Part shown: piece after piece, positions 43,497-52,055 of the stretch
How positions within the stretch are numbered: the stretch's first letter is position 1
Layout of the letters: every line of letters begins with the position of its first letter
Assembly (NCBI GenBank): GCA_023382675.1
Contig: JAHDWN010000002.1
Coordinates: 27,340-91,339, forward strand
Reading direction: 5' to 3'
Length of the DNA stretch: 64,000 nucleotides
From: Anaerolineae bacterium
GTDB taxonomy: Bacteria > Chloroflexota > Anaerolineae > Aggregatilineales > Phototrophicaceae
Made by a program: the position numbers and the translations under genes
The notes under the pieces: model-generated
Told to the model about the DNA's origin: nothing
The model's input: only the letters and a program-made list of their open reading frames with translations
Databases searched by the model: none

Positions 43497-44879
43497 ATGG
43501 CAACAGACCCCTTACACAATCAACGTGTCGCCATCCTCGGCTTTGCCCGCCAGGGCAAGGCCCTGGCGCGCTGGCTGCCCACCGTTGGCGCGCACGTGCG
43601 CGTGAGCGACGACAAGAGCGCCAGCCAGCTTAATCTCAACCCGGACGAGTATCCCGGGGTCGAGTTCATGCTCGGCGGCCAGCCGGAGAACTTCCTCGAC
43701 GGCGTGGAAGTGCTCTGTGTGTCCGGCGGCGTCCCACTGGAACTGCCCTCCGTGCAGGACGCCGTGCGCCGCCGCATCCGCATCACCAACGACGCCCAAC
43801 TCTTTCTCGAACGCTGCCCCGCCCCCGTGCTCGGCATTACCGGCAGCGCAGGCAAGACGACCACGACCACTCTGACCGGCGAGATCGTCAAGCGCGCGGG
43901 CTTCGCGACCTGGGTCGGCGGCAACATCGGTGACGTGCTGCTGGACGTGCTGCCGCAGATCCAGCCCGATCACCGCGTCGTCATGGAGTTGAGCAGTTTC
44001 CAACTCGAACTGATGACGGTCAGCCCGACCGTGGGCGCGATCTTGAACGTCACGCCGAATCACCTCGACCGCCACGGCACGATGGAGGCGTACATCGAGG
44101 CCAAGGCGCACATCATCACGCACCAGCGCGCGGGCGATACCGCCGTGCTCGGACGTGATGACTTCAACAGCCGCGAGCTTGAACAGCGCGCGCCAGGGCG
44201 TGTCGTCTGGTTCAGCGGCAGCGAAATCGTCAGCGACGGCGCGTTCCTGATCGGCTCGCGGCTGGCGCTCGCGGGCGCGGCCAGCCCGGATGGCGAGGTA
44301 CATATCTTCGCCGAGCGGGACGACCTGCAACTGCGCGGGGCACACAACATCCTCAATGTCCTGGCGGCCTGTGCCATCTCCGGGGTGGCAGGCTGCCCAC
44401 CAGATGCGATGCGCGCAGCTATCCGTGACTTTCGCGGCGTCGCCCACCGCCTGGAGGTCGTGCGCGTGCTCGACGGCGTCACCTACATCAACGACAGCAT
44501 CGCCACCGCACCGGAGCGAGTCGTCGCGGCGCTGCGCAGCTTCGATGAGCCGCTGATTTTGCTGCTCGGCGGCAAAGACAAAGACCTGCCATGGGATGAA
44601 GTCATGGCGCTGGCGCTGACGAAGGCGCGGCACATCATCGCTTTCGGCAAGCCGGGCGCAAAAGCCGTCGCCGAGATCGTCGAGCGTTACGCCGCCGACA
44701 TGGGCGCGCCGGACGCCGTCACCCGCGCCGAGGATCTGACGGCAGCGCTGGCACAGGCGCGCACGCTGTCACAGACGGGCGACGTGGTGCTGCTCTCGCC
44801 AGGCGGCACCAGCTTCGACGCCTATCCCGATTTCGCGGCCAGGGGCGAAGACTTCCGGCGCATCGTCAACGAACTCTGA
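43497..44879 (+). CDS. murD: UDP-N-acetylmuramoyl-L-alanine--D-glutamate ligase
   Basis: 460 aa, normal for MurD. GFARQGKALARWLP at the UMP-binding N-domain, the ATP loop GITGSAGKTTTTTL, LNVTPNHLDRHGTMEAY, and the C-terminal GGKDKDLPWDE. It adds D-glutamate to UDP-MurNAc-L-Ala in cytoplasmic peptidoglycan synthesis. It stands alone here rather than in a mur/fts cluster. The ribosome binding site is weak. Confidence 0.94.
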   Translation: MATDPLHNQRVAILGFARQGKALARWLPTVGAHVRVSDDKSASQLNLNPDEYPGVEFMLGGQPENFLDGVEVLCVSGGVPLELPSVQDAVRRRIRITNDAQLFLERCPAPVLGITGSAGKTTTTTLTGEIVKRAGFATWVGGNIGDVLLDVLPQIQPDHRVVMELSSFQLELMTVSPTVGAILNVTPNHLDRHGTMEAYIEAKAHIITHQRAGDTAVLGRDDFNSRELEQRAPGRVVWFSGSEIVSDGAFLIGSRLALAGAASPDGEVHIFAERDDLQLRGAHNILNVLAACAISGVAGCPPDAMRAAIRDFRGVAHRLEVVRVLDGVTYINDSIATAPERVVAALRSFDEPLILLLGGKDKDLPWDEVMALALTKARHIIAFGKPGAKAVAEIVERYAADMGAPDAVTRAEDLTAALAQARTLSQTGDVVLLSPGGTSFDAYPDFAARGEDFRRIVNEL

Positions 44880-44888
44880 TTACGCGGA

Positions 44889-46289
44889 TCACCCGGCTGC
44901 GATCTGCCAGCCGCCGAAGGCTTGCTCGAGCGCCGCAGCCACCGCCAGCACGACCTCGTCCTCGCCAGGACGGGCGACGACCTGCACCGCCAGCGGCAGA
45001 TCATGCACATCCCAGGCCACCGGCACGACCGCTGACGGCAGGCCGAGCGCGTTGTAGAGCGGCGTCATCGGCGGCAGGAATGGCGTTGTGTAGCCCCAGC
45101 CGTGATACGGCACGCCGGTCATGAGCACGTTGACCACGATCACGCCGTCGTCGCCCATGAGCGCGAGCCATTCGCGCCGCGCCTGTTCCAGCCAGCGTTC
45201 GCCAAACCCGACCGCCTCCGCGAGGCGCAGGCTCGGCGCTGACAGCGCGAAGAAGAAGAGCAGCTGCGGCGAAATCCGGACCTCGCCCTGCTGGATCGCG
45301 GCGATTTCATCCCATAGCCGATAGGGCGTGCCACCGCCCAGAATCCGGCGCACGTCGCCATAGCCGTACTTGCCAACCATCGCCGCATACGAAAACAGCG
45401 TCTCGAACATCGGAAAGCGGATGCCAGCGCGACGCCGCATTCCGGCACGCTCCAGGGCATCTGCCGCTTGCATGACGGCGCTGATGACCGGGCGCTGCGC
45501 GAACGGCGTCGTATACGGGATCAGGGTGCGCCCACTGAGCGAGATCGTCTGATAATCACGCACGGGCGTCTCTGAGAGCACGCGCAAGGCCAGCGCCAGA
45601 TCTTCGACCCGGCGCGCCATCGGCCCGGCGGTGTTGAAAGGCGCGATTGGCCCGCGCACCTGTGGGATATGGCCGTCGGTCAGGATGCGTCCGGGCGTCG
45701 GCTTGAGGCTGACGATGCCGGTGCAGGCCGCCGGAACGCGCACACTGCCGGCAATGTCACTGCCCAGGCCGAGCGGCGACCCGCCCGCGGCGATAATAGC
45801 CGCTTCGCCGCCGCTGCTCCCGCCCACACTGCGGTCGAGCGCGCGCGGATTATTCGTGCGCCCGAAGATCGGGTTGGTCGTCTCGAACATCCACGACAGA
45901 TCGGGGCAGTTGGTCTTGCCGAGAATGATCGCCCCGGCGTCGCGCAGCCTGCGCACGGCGGCGGCATCCTCGTCCGCGATCTGGTCGCGCATTTGCCACG
46001 TCCCGGCGGTGAAGCGCAGCCCGCGCACCGGCCAGCAGTCCTTGATCGTGATCGGCACGCCGAACAACGGCGGCAGATCGTCAGCGCCGTGCTGGGTGAT
46101 GTACTCGTCGGCGGAGACTGCGGTCTGGCGCGCGGTCCCGAAATCCGGCGTGATGACCGCGTTGATGGCCGGGTTGACCGCCTCGATCCGCGCGATGTGG
46201 GTGTCGATCACCTCACGCACACGGACGGCGCGCGACTGGATGCGCCGTGCCAGTTCGGCAGCGCTCAGCGTCAGCAGTTCATGCGTCAT
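44889..46289 (-). CDS. Amidase-signature family amidase
   Basis: 466 aa. The Ser-cisSer-Lys triad is visible: Lys in PITIKDCWP, Ser in GGSSGGEAAIIAAGGSPLG and Ser in GSDIAGSVRVPA. The family hydrolyses amides or acts in Glu-tRNA amidation (GatA). There is no GatB/C partner and the sequence is of the general amidase type. It converges on murD with 9 bp between stops. Confidence 0.9.
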   Translation of the reverse strand: MTHELLTLSAAELARRIQSRAVRVREVIDTHIARIEAVNPAINAVITPDFGTARQTAVSADEYITQHGADDLPPLFGVPITIKDCWPVRGLRFTAGTWQMRDQIADEDAAAVRRLRDAGAIILGKTNCPDLSWMFETTNPIFGRTNNPRALDRSVGGSSGGEAAIIAAGGSPLGLGSDIAGSVRVPAACTGIVSLKPTPGRILTDGHIPQVRGPIAPFNTAGPMARRVEDLALALRVLSETPVRDYQTISLSGRTLIPYTTPFAQRPVISAVMQAADALERAGMRRRAGIRFPMFETLFSYAAMVGKYGYGDVRRILGGGTPYRLWDEIAAIQQGEVRISPQLLFFFALSAPSLRLAEAVGFGERWLEQARREWLALMGDDGVIVVNVLMTGVPYHGWGYTTPFLPPMTPLYNALGLPSAVVPVAWDVHDLPLAVQVVARPGEDEVVLAVAAALEQAFGGWQIAAG

Positions 46290-46325
46290 CCGGGCAACCC
46301 TCTCAATTTAGCGGCAGCGATCGCA

Positions 46326-47222
46326 TCACGGATTCGACGGCGGCACGACCGCGTGCAAGAAATCGAGCAAGATCATGTTGAAGGCGTCCGGGTTATCCTG
46401 GTTCGCCATGTGCCCGGCATCGGGGATGACGTGATAGACGCCATCTGCGGCGCGCTCCGCCCAGCCCGGCGTCATCGATTTGATCGTCCCCAGGTCATCA
46501 TGATCGCCGTGGGTGATCAGCACCGGCACGGGGATACTGTAGCCATCTTCGCTGCGCAGCGCATCTGCGATTGTGCTCATGACCGTGCGGAAATCTTCGC
46601 GCTTGATCTGTGCCATCATCGCGAACGCTTCGTCGCGCACGTCCGGCACAATCGTCGACGTATCCGCCGCCAGCCCGCGAAACTGCGCGTAATCGAGCAC
46701 GTCGATGACCGCCGCGCTCGCGCGCAGCGCCAGGATATCGCCGAAGCTGTAGCTGCCGATCAATGGCGTGCCGCCGATGCTGATCAGCGCCAGCGCGCGT
46801 TCGGGATGCTGGTAGATCAGCTCCTGGCTGATGTAGCTGCCCATCGACAAACCGGCCAGCACCGCCTGATCCGCGCCCACGTCATCGAGAATGGCGAGCA
46901 GATCGTCAGCGGCGATAGCGATGCTGAAACCGTCGCCAAGCGGCTGCGATTGGCCGTGCGCGCGTACATCCCAGACCAGCACCCGATACTCGCCGGCGAC
47001 ACCTTCGACCTGCGCGTCAAAGGTGTGATGATCCAGCCCTGCGCCATGTGTGAAGACAATCAGCGGCGCAGCCTCCGGGCCGGTCAGCCAGTAATGCAGC
47101 GTACAACCTTCGCGTTCGAGCGTGTGTTCTTCCAGCGCCGTGTCTTGCGCTATGAGCGGGAAAGCCGCCGCCAGGCCGATCATCAGCCCGACAGCAATCG
47201 ACCATGCGCCGCGTCTGCTCAT
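46326..47222 (-). CDS. Secreted alpha/beta-hydrolase
   Basis: 298 aa with an N-terminal signal sequence (GAWSIAVGLMIGLAAAFPLIAQ). Oxyanion-hole region FTHGAGLDHHTF, nucleophile Ser in LAGLSMGSYIS, acid Asp in LITHGDHDD and His in PDAGHMANQD. It is probably an esterase or lactonase acting outside the membrane. It follows the threonine dehydrogenase gene by 15 bp on the same strand. Confidence 0.86.
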   Translation of the reverse strand: MSRRGAWSIAVGLMIGLAAAFPLIAQDTALEEHTLEREGCTLHYWLTGPEAAPLIVFTHGAGLDHHTFDAQVEGVAGEYRVLVWDVRAHGQSQPLGDGFSIAIAADDLLAILDDVGADQAVLAGLSMGSYISQELIYQHPERALALISIGGTPLIGSYSFGDILALRASAAVIDVLDYAQFRGLAADTSTIVPDVRDEAFAMMAQIKREDFRTVMSTIADALRSEDGYSIPVPVLITHGDHDDLGTIKSMTPGWAERAADGVYHVIPDAGHMANQDNPDAFNMILLDFLHAVVPPSNP

Positions 47223-47237
47223 CCTCGATGCTCCTCG

Positions 47238-48245
47238 TCACTCGCTGCTAACACCATAATGCGCGCAAATGCCTGGGATCAGATAGTCCGAAAAGGCCGT
47301 CTCGATGCCGAAGGCGGGCGACCAACCCCAATCAGAGCGCGCCGTGCTGTCGTCCACATCGTTCGGCCAGCTATCGACGATCCGCTGGCGCACCGGATTC
47401 GGCGCGAAGCTGACCTGACTGGCGGCGAACTGCCCCTGCACCAGCGCCGCGATCTCCGCCGCCGAGATCGAGAAGCTGTTGACGTTATAGGCCGTGCGCG
47501 TCAACCGCTCTGCCGGCGTCTGCGCCAGCATCAGCAGCGCGCGCACCGCATCTGGCATCATCATGAATGGCAGCCGTGTCTGCTCATGGACGAAGGCAGC
47601 GTAGGGCTTGCCCTGCACGGCGGCATGGATCATCTCGGAGGCATAATCCGTCGTGCCGCCGGTCGGCAGCGTGTGCGCGCTGATGATGCCCGGAAAGCGC
47701 AGCGCCCGGAAATCGACACAGGCGTCGGCCTCCTGCTGATAGTAATGGCTGTAATAGCGTCCCAGGTGCTCGCAGTAGAGCTTGTTGATGCCGTACATCG
47801 TCGTCGGCATGAGATATTCATCCTCACGCACGGGCGCACTGATATTCCGGCCTGCCGGAAGCCCGTAGACGGCGATGGAACTGGGAAACACGAACGCCAC
47901 CCGCCCATAAGCACGGCCCAGGGCGTGCGCCAGCCGGAGCAGGTTGAGTGTGCCCTCGACGTTGACGTGATGGCAGAGTTCGGGGTCTTGCTCGCAGCGT
48001 GTCGAAAGCAGCGCCGCCAGGTGAAAGATCGTATCGACCCGGTGCGCGTGGGCCGCAGCTTCACAGACCTCCGGGTCGGTCACGTCGCCGATCAGCGCGT
48101 TGGTGATCAGCGGCGCAATTGCGTCCACAGGCGGTTTGAGATCGAGGGTGATGATGGGCTTTTCAGGCGCGCCGTCGTGAATGTGACGGATCAACGCCTG
48201 ACCGATTTCGCCGTTAGCGCCGGTGACAAGGATTGCTGACATCAA
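47238..48245 (-). CDS. SDR-type L-threonine 3-dehydrogenase (NAD-dependent epimerase family)
   Basis: 335 aa. Rossmann VTGANGEIGQALIRHI and catalytic Tyr-x3-Lys in MYGINKLYCEHLG, an extended SDR. It lies 12 bp after the kbl gene in the same direction. SDR-type threonine dehydrogenases are known next to KBL. The pair turns L-threonine into 2-amino-3-oxobutyrate and then glycine plus acetyl-CoA. The epimerase alternative cannot be excluded by sequence alone. Confidence 0.78.
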   Translation of the reverse strand: MMSAILVTGANGEIGQALIRHIHDGAPEKPIITLDLKPPVDAIAPLITNALIGDVTDPEVCEAAAHAHRVDTIFHLAALLSTRCEQDPELCHHVNVEGTLNLLRLAHALGRAYGRVAFVFPSSIAVYGLPAGRNISAPVREDEYLMPTTMYGINKLYCEHLGRYYSHYYQQEADACVDFRALRFPGIISAHTLPTGGTTDYASEMIHAAVQGKPYAAFVHEQTRLPFMMMPDAVRALLMLAQTPAERLTRTAYNVNSFSISAAEIAALVQGQFAASQVSFAPNPVRQRIVDSWPNDVDDSTARSDWGWSPAFGIETAFSDYLIPGICAHYGVSSE

Positions 48246-48257
48246 TTCAGATACCGC

Positions 48258-49430
48258 CTATGCCACCACGTTAAGCTGCTTGCCAATAGCGATAATCCGT
48301 TCGAGCGCCCGGTCGAGATGTTCCTGCTGATGGACAGCGGAATTCATGATGCGCAGGCGCGCTTTGCCGTGCGGCACGGTCGGGTAAAAGATCGGCATGA
48401 CGAAGATGCCATCTTCGAACAGCGCCCGGCTGAAGGCCTGCGCCGTCTGTGCCTCGCCCACGATCACCGGCACAATCGGCGTTTGCGTCGTGCCCAGGTC
48501 GAAGCCCGCGTCATGCAAATGCTCCTTGAGATAATCGGCGTTCTGCCATAACCGCTTGACCAGTTCGTCGCTTTCTTCCAGCAGCGTGACCGCTTCGCTG
48601 CACGCCGCGACATCCGGGATCGTCATCGCACTGCTGAAGAGCAGTGGACGCGCGCGCTGTTTGAGCCAGTCAATGACGCGCTGCTTGCCCGCGACCACCC
48701 CGCCGACAACGCCGAACGCCTTGCTCATGGTGCCGATCTCGACATCGACCTGGCCGTGCAGCCCGAAGTGATCGACAATGCCGCGCCCGCCTTCGCCAAG
48801 CACGCCTTCGCCATGCGCATCGTCCACCATCAGCATCAGGTGGAACTCGCGCGCCACCTCGACCAGTTCCGGCAGCCGCGCGATGTCACCATCCATGCTG
48901 AAGACGCCGTCACTGATGATCAGCCCGCGCTGGTAGGTCGCCGCGCGGATCTTTTCGCGCAGATCCGCCGGGTCATTGTGTGCGTAGCGGACGACGCTCG
49001 CCTTGCTCAGGCGGCAGCCATCGATAATGCTGGCATGGTTCAGCTCGTCGGAAAAGATCACGTCGCTATCACCAACCAGCGCCGGGATTGTCGCCAGATT
49101 CGCCAGGAAGCCGCCTTGCAGCGTCAGCGTCGCTTCAACGCGTTTGAACTGCGCCAGCTTGTGTTCGAGCACTTCGTGCAACTGCGTCGTCCCCGCAATG
49201 GTGCGCACCGCCGCCGGGCCGATGCCGTACAGGTCAATCGCGTGTTTGGCCGCCGCTTTCAAGCGCGGATGATTCGCCAGACCCAGATAGTTATTGCTCG
49301 TGAAATTAAGATAATGTTTGCCGCCGATGGTGACTTGCGCATCGACAGCGCTTTCGAGCACGCGGATCGTATTGTAAAGACCTTTATCTTTTAACTCTGC
49401 AATCTGCGCCTCAAGAAATTCGGTTGCCAT
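48258..49430 (-). CDS. kbl: Glycine C-acetyltransferase (2-amino-3-ketobutyrate CoA ligase)
   Basis: 390 aa from ATG 49430, which AGGAG precedes by 7 nt. Alpha-oxoamine synthase family: NYLGLANHPRLKAAAKHAID, YGIGPAAVRTIAGT, DDAHGEGVLG and the PLP Lys in TMSKAFGVVGG. It cleaves 2-amino-3-oxobutyrate with CoA. The gene order with the downstream SDR favours KBL over BioF or HemA. Confidence 0.92.
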   Translation of the reverse strand: MATEFLEAQIAELKDKGLYNTIRVLESAVDAQVTIGGKHYLNFTSNNYLGLANHPRLKAAAKHAIDLYGIGPAAVRTIAGTTQLHEVLEHKLAQFKRVEATLTLQGGFLANLATIPALVGDSDVIFSDELNHASIIDGCRLSKASVVRYAHNDPADLREKIRAATYQRGLIISDGVFSMDGDIARLPELVEVAREFHLMLMVDDAHGEGVLGEGGRGIVDHFGLHGQVDVEIGTMSKAFGVVGGVVAGKQRVIDWLKQRARPLLFSSAMTIPDVAACSEAVTLLEESDELVKRLWQNADYLKEHLHDAGFDLGTTQTPIVPVIVGEAQTAQAFSRALFEDGIFVMPIFYPTVPHGKARLRIMNSAVHQQEHLDRALERIIAIGKQLNVVA

Positions 49431-49549
49431 GGATGTTCTCCTGAACGAAGGCACTTTCTCTCATTGTAGATCGACAGCGCGGCGCGTGTGCGAAAACCCT
49501 GTGCAAATTGAATGCAATCCTGACCCCCGCCGTGCGCCGCCGTCCGCGC

Positions 49550-49555
49550 TATAAT
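49550..49555 (+). promoter_or_regulatory. -10 hexamer placing transcription start on an ATG
   Basis: TATAAT at 49550-49555 ends 7 bp before the ATG at 49563. No matching -35 is evident at 17 bp. If used, the mRNA would be leaderless. Confidence 0.45.
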
Positions 49556-49562
49556 GCAGGGT

Positions 49563-50177
49563 ATGCGTCTCCTTGCCCGCCTGATCCGCTTGTGTCTGAC
49601 TGTCTTCGTCTTGATCCTTTCCGGCATTCACCTCTGGGCACAGCCGCACCCTGATCTCGACGTGCTGCTGCCGGATGCAGAGAACTGCGCGCTGCCCTGT
49701 GTCCTCGGCATCATCCCCGGCGAAACCAGCCTTGAGGACGCCGGGCGCATCTTGAACGACCATCCCTGGGTGGCAGATTATCAGTTGTCGCGCAGCGTCA
49801 CCGCCGATTCGGGCTATTTGATCTGGCGCTGGAGCGGCACGCAGCCAGCGGTCATCGATGATCGCCAGGAGGCCGCCCTCTGGGTCGAGGATGGCCGGGT
49901 CGAATGGCTCCAGGTCACGACGCGCATCCCCTTCGGCGATGTCTGGCTGTGGCTGGGCAAACCCAGCAGCGGCTACATCTGGTACGTCGAGCTGACTGCC
50001 GAGCGCATCTTCCAGCGCATGTATTATGCGGATGACGCCATGCTGGTCGAATTCGACGTGCTCTGTCCCACGCACCTGAACGGCTTCTGGCGTGCCCCGG
50101 TGCGCCTGCGTTATGGCGTTCTCCCCGCCGATGATGCCCAGGTCTTTCAGACGCCGCGCTGGGGCACGTGCAAATAG
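49563..50177 (+). CDS. Exported protein of unknown function
   Basis: 204 aa with a signal peptide (RLLARLIRLCLTVFVLILSGIHLWAQ). A conserved-looking start (ENCALPCVLGIIPGETSLEDAGRILNDHPWV) resembles a recurrent motif of secreted Chloroflexota proteins. The rest is beta-rich with a late Cys pair (VLCPTH, RWGTCK). The start is chosen at 49563 because TATAAT overlaps the earlier ATG at 49554. Function unknown. Confidence 0.6.
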   Translation: MRLLARLIRLCLTVFVLILSGIHLWAQPHPDLDVLLPDAENCALPCVLGIIPGETSLEDAGRILNDHPWVADYQLSRSVTADSGYLIWRWSGTQPAVIDDRQEAALWVEDGRVEWLQVTTRIPFGDVWLWLGKPSSGYIWYVELTAERIFQRMYYADDAMLVEFDVLCPTHLNGFWRAPVRLRYGVLPADDAQVFQTPRWGTCK

Positions 50178-50290
50178 GTGATGATGCGCAAGAAACCCGC
50201 CCCGCCCCCGGCATCGCATCCCGTGTTATGCTTCTCAAATTCAACCTGGATGATTACGGACTTCGAATCAGAGAAAGAGCAGTTTCTTCT

Positions 50291-51304
50291 ATGTCAGGCA
50301 TCACCAATGTCGCCTTTATCGGCGGTGGCTTCTGGGCACGTCATCACATGCGGCTGATCCTGCAGCAGCCGCAGACATCGCGCATCGTCGCGATCTGTGA
50401 GCCGGAGGAGGCGGTCTACGATCAGGCGGCTGCCGAATTCGCACCCTTTGGCGTGCTGCCACCGCCGCATTATCCCGATCTCGATGCGCTGCTGAACGGC
50501 GCGAGCGACCGCATCGACGCGGTTTTCATCGTCACGCCGCACGCGCACCATCATGAGCAGGTCAAGCGCTGCCTCGAAGCCGGTCTGGACGTGATCGTCG
50601 AAAAACCAATGGTCATCACCGCGCAGCAAGCCGCCAGCTTGATCGAAACGCGCGACCGCACCGGGCGGCTGCTGGTCGTCGCCTTCCAGGGCAGCCTGTC
50701 GCCGCAGATCCGCGAAGCCGTGCGTATGATCCACGCGGGCAGCCTGGGGCAGGTGCTCAACGTGAGCGGCGTCGTCTGGCAGGATTGGAAGCGCCACGCG
50801 GGAAGCTGGCGCACTGTGCCCGCACTCAGCGGCGGCGGCTTCCTGTTCGATACCGGCGCGCACATGCTCAACACCGTCGCCGATCTCGTTAGCGAAGATT
50901 TCGCAGAAGTCGCCGCCTGGTTCGACCATCGCGGCCTGGAGGTCGAAGTCCTCGGCGCGATCATCGCGCGCACAAAGTCCGGCATCCTCGTGACTATCAA
51001 TGCCTGCGGCGATACGATCCCGTCGTGCGCGTCGGATATTCGCGTTTTCGGCACGCAGGGGATTTTACGCACCGGCATGTGGGGCGAAACGCTAGAATTC
51101 CAGCGCGCCGGGCGTTCCCGGCTGCAAAAGGTCAAAGTCGCGCCGTCGCTCGGCGTCTGGGAGCAGTTCCTGAAGATCCGCGCGGGCGAGATCACGAACT
51201 CATCGCCGCCGGAGATCGGGCTGCGCATGGCGCGTTTGTGGGATGCCGTGCGCGCATCTGCGGCGCGGGACGGCGCGCGTATCAGCGTCGAAAATGCACA
51301 CTAG
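50291..51304 (+). CDS. Gfo/Idh/MocA-family oxidoreductase (ThuB-like partner)
   Basis: 337 aa from ATG 50291. Rossmann AFIGGGFWARHHMRLI, motif IVEKPMVITAQQAASLIETR with the EKP Lys, and GGGFLFDTGAHMLNTV. The frame reaches back to 50168 without homologous-looking sequence. It is 15 bp upstream of a ThuA-family gene. ThuA-ThuB-type pairs oxidise disaccharides or their derivatives. The substrate here is unknown. Confidence 0.82.
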   Translation: MSGITNVAFIGGGFWARHHMRLILQQPQTSRIVAICEPEEAVYDQAAAEFAPFGVLPPPHYPDLDALLNGASDRIDAVFIVTPHAHHHEQVKRCLEAGLDVIVEKPMVITAQQAASLIETRDRTGRLLVVAFQGSLSPQIREAVRMIHAGSLGQVLNVSGVVWQDWKRHAGSWRTVPALSGGGFLFDTGAHMLNTVADLVSEDFAEVAAWFDHRGLEVEVLGAIIARTKSGILVTINACGDTIPSCASDIRVFGTQGILRTGMWGETLEFQRAGRSRLQKVKVAPSLGVWEQFLKIRAGEITNSSPPEIGLRMARLWDAVRASAARDGARISVENAH

Positions 51305-51319
51305 AAAGCAGCGATCATC

Positions 51320-52045
51320 ATGACATCACCGATTCGGGTTACGGTCTGGAACGAATTCCGTCACGAGCGCAAGCCGGGCGCGCCTGCCGAAGTCTATCCC
51401 CAGGGTTTGCACACGCCCATCGCCGCGCATCTGCGCGAGCAGGGTATGGACGTGCGCACAGCCACCCTCGACGAGCCGGAACACGGCCTGACCGACGCCG
51501 TGCTGGCGCAAACCGATGTTCTCACCTGGTGGGGGCACATGGCGCATGGCGACGTGAGCGACGCCATCGTCGAAAAGGTTCACCAGCGTGTCGTGCTTGA
51601 GGGCATGGGGCTGGTCGTGCTCCACAGCGGACACTTCTCGAAGATCTTCAAGCGCCTGATGGGCACGACTTGCGATCTTAAATGGCGCGACGAAGGCGGG
51701 CTTGAGCGCGTCTGGGTGCTAGAGCCGGGGCATCCCATCGCCGCCGGGCTGCCGGAGTATTTCGAAGTGCCGCTCTCGGAGATGTACGGCGAGCGCTTCG
51801 ACATCCCACAGCCGGACGAATTGATCTTCGTGAGTTGGTACAAAGGCGGCGAGGTCTTCCGCAGCGGCTGCACCTTCCGCCGCGGCAAGGGGCGCATCTT
51901 CTACTTCAGCCCCGGTCACGAGACATTCCCGATCTACTACCAGCCGGAGATTCTGCGCGTGATCGCCAACGGCGTGCGCTGGGTTGCGCCGGATGCCGAC
52001 GCGCCCACCGTGCATTACGGCCACCACACGCCGCTGGAGACATAA
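51320..52045 (+). CDS. thuA: ThuA-like (trehalose utilisation) domain protein
   Basis: 241 aa, a single ThuA fold (glutamine-amidotransferase-like). [14 protein letters not shown] near the N-terminus, [34 protein letters not shown] and [14 protein letters not shown] are family hallmarks. Usually found beside Gfo/Idh/MocA dehydrogenases, as here. The symbol follows the family name. A trehalose substrate is not shown. Confidence 0.85.
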   Translation: MTSPIRVTVWNEFRHERKPGAPAEVYPQGLHTPIAAHLREQGMDVRTATLDEPEHGLTDAVLAQTDVLTWWGHMAHGDVSDAIVEKVHQRVVLEGMGLVVLHSGHFSKIFKRLMGTTCDLKWRDEGGLERVWVLEPGHPIAAGLPEYFEVPLSEMYGERFDIPQPDELIFVSWYKGGEVFRSGCTFRRGKGRIFYFSPGHETFPIYYQPEILRVIANGVRWVAPDADAPTVHYGHHTPLET

Positions 52046-52055
52046 CGAAAATCGC

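Noticed and set aside
45669-48239. 856-codon plus-strand open frame under the amidase, hydrolase and SDR genes
   Set aside because: Runs opposite to three confidently identified genes and has no recognisable fold. Long antisense frames are expected at this GC content.
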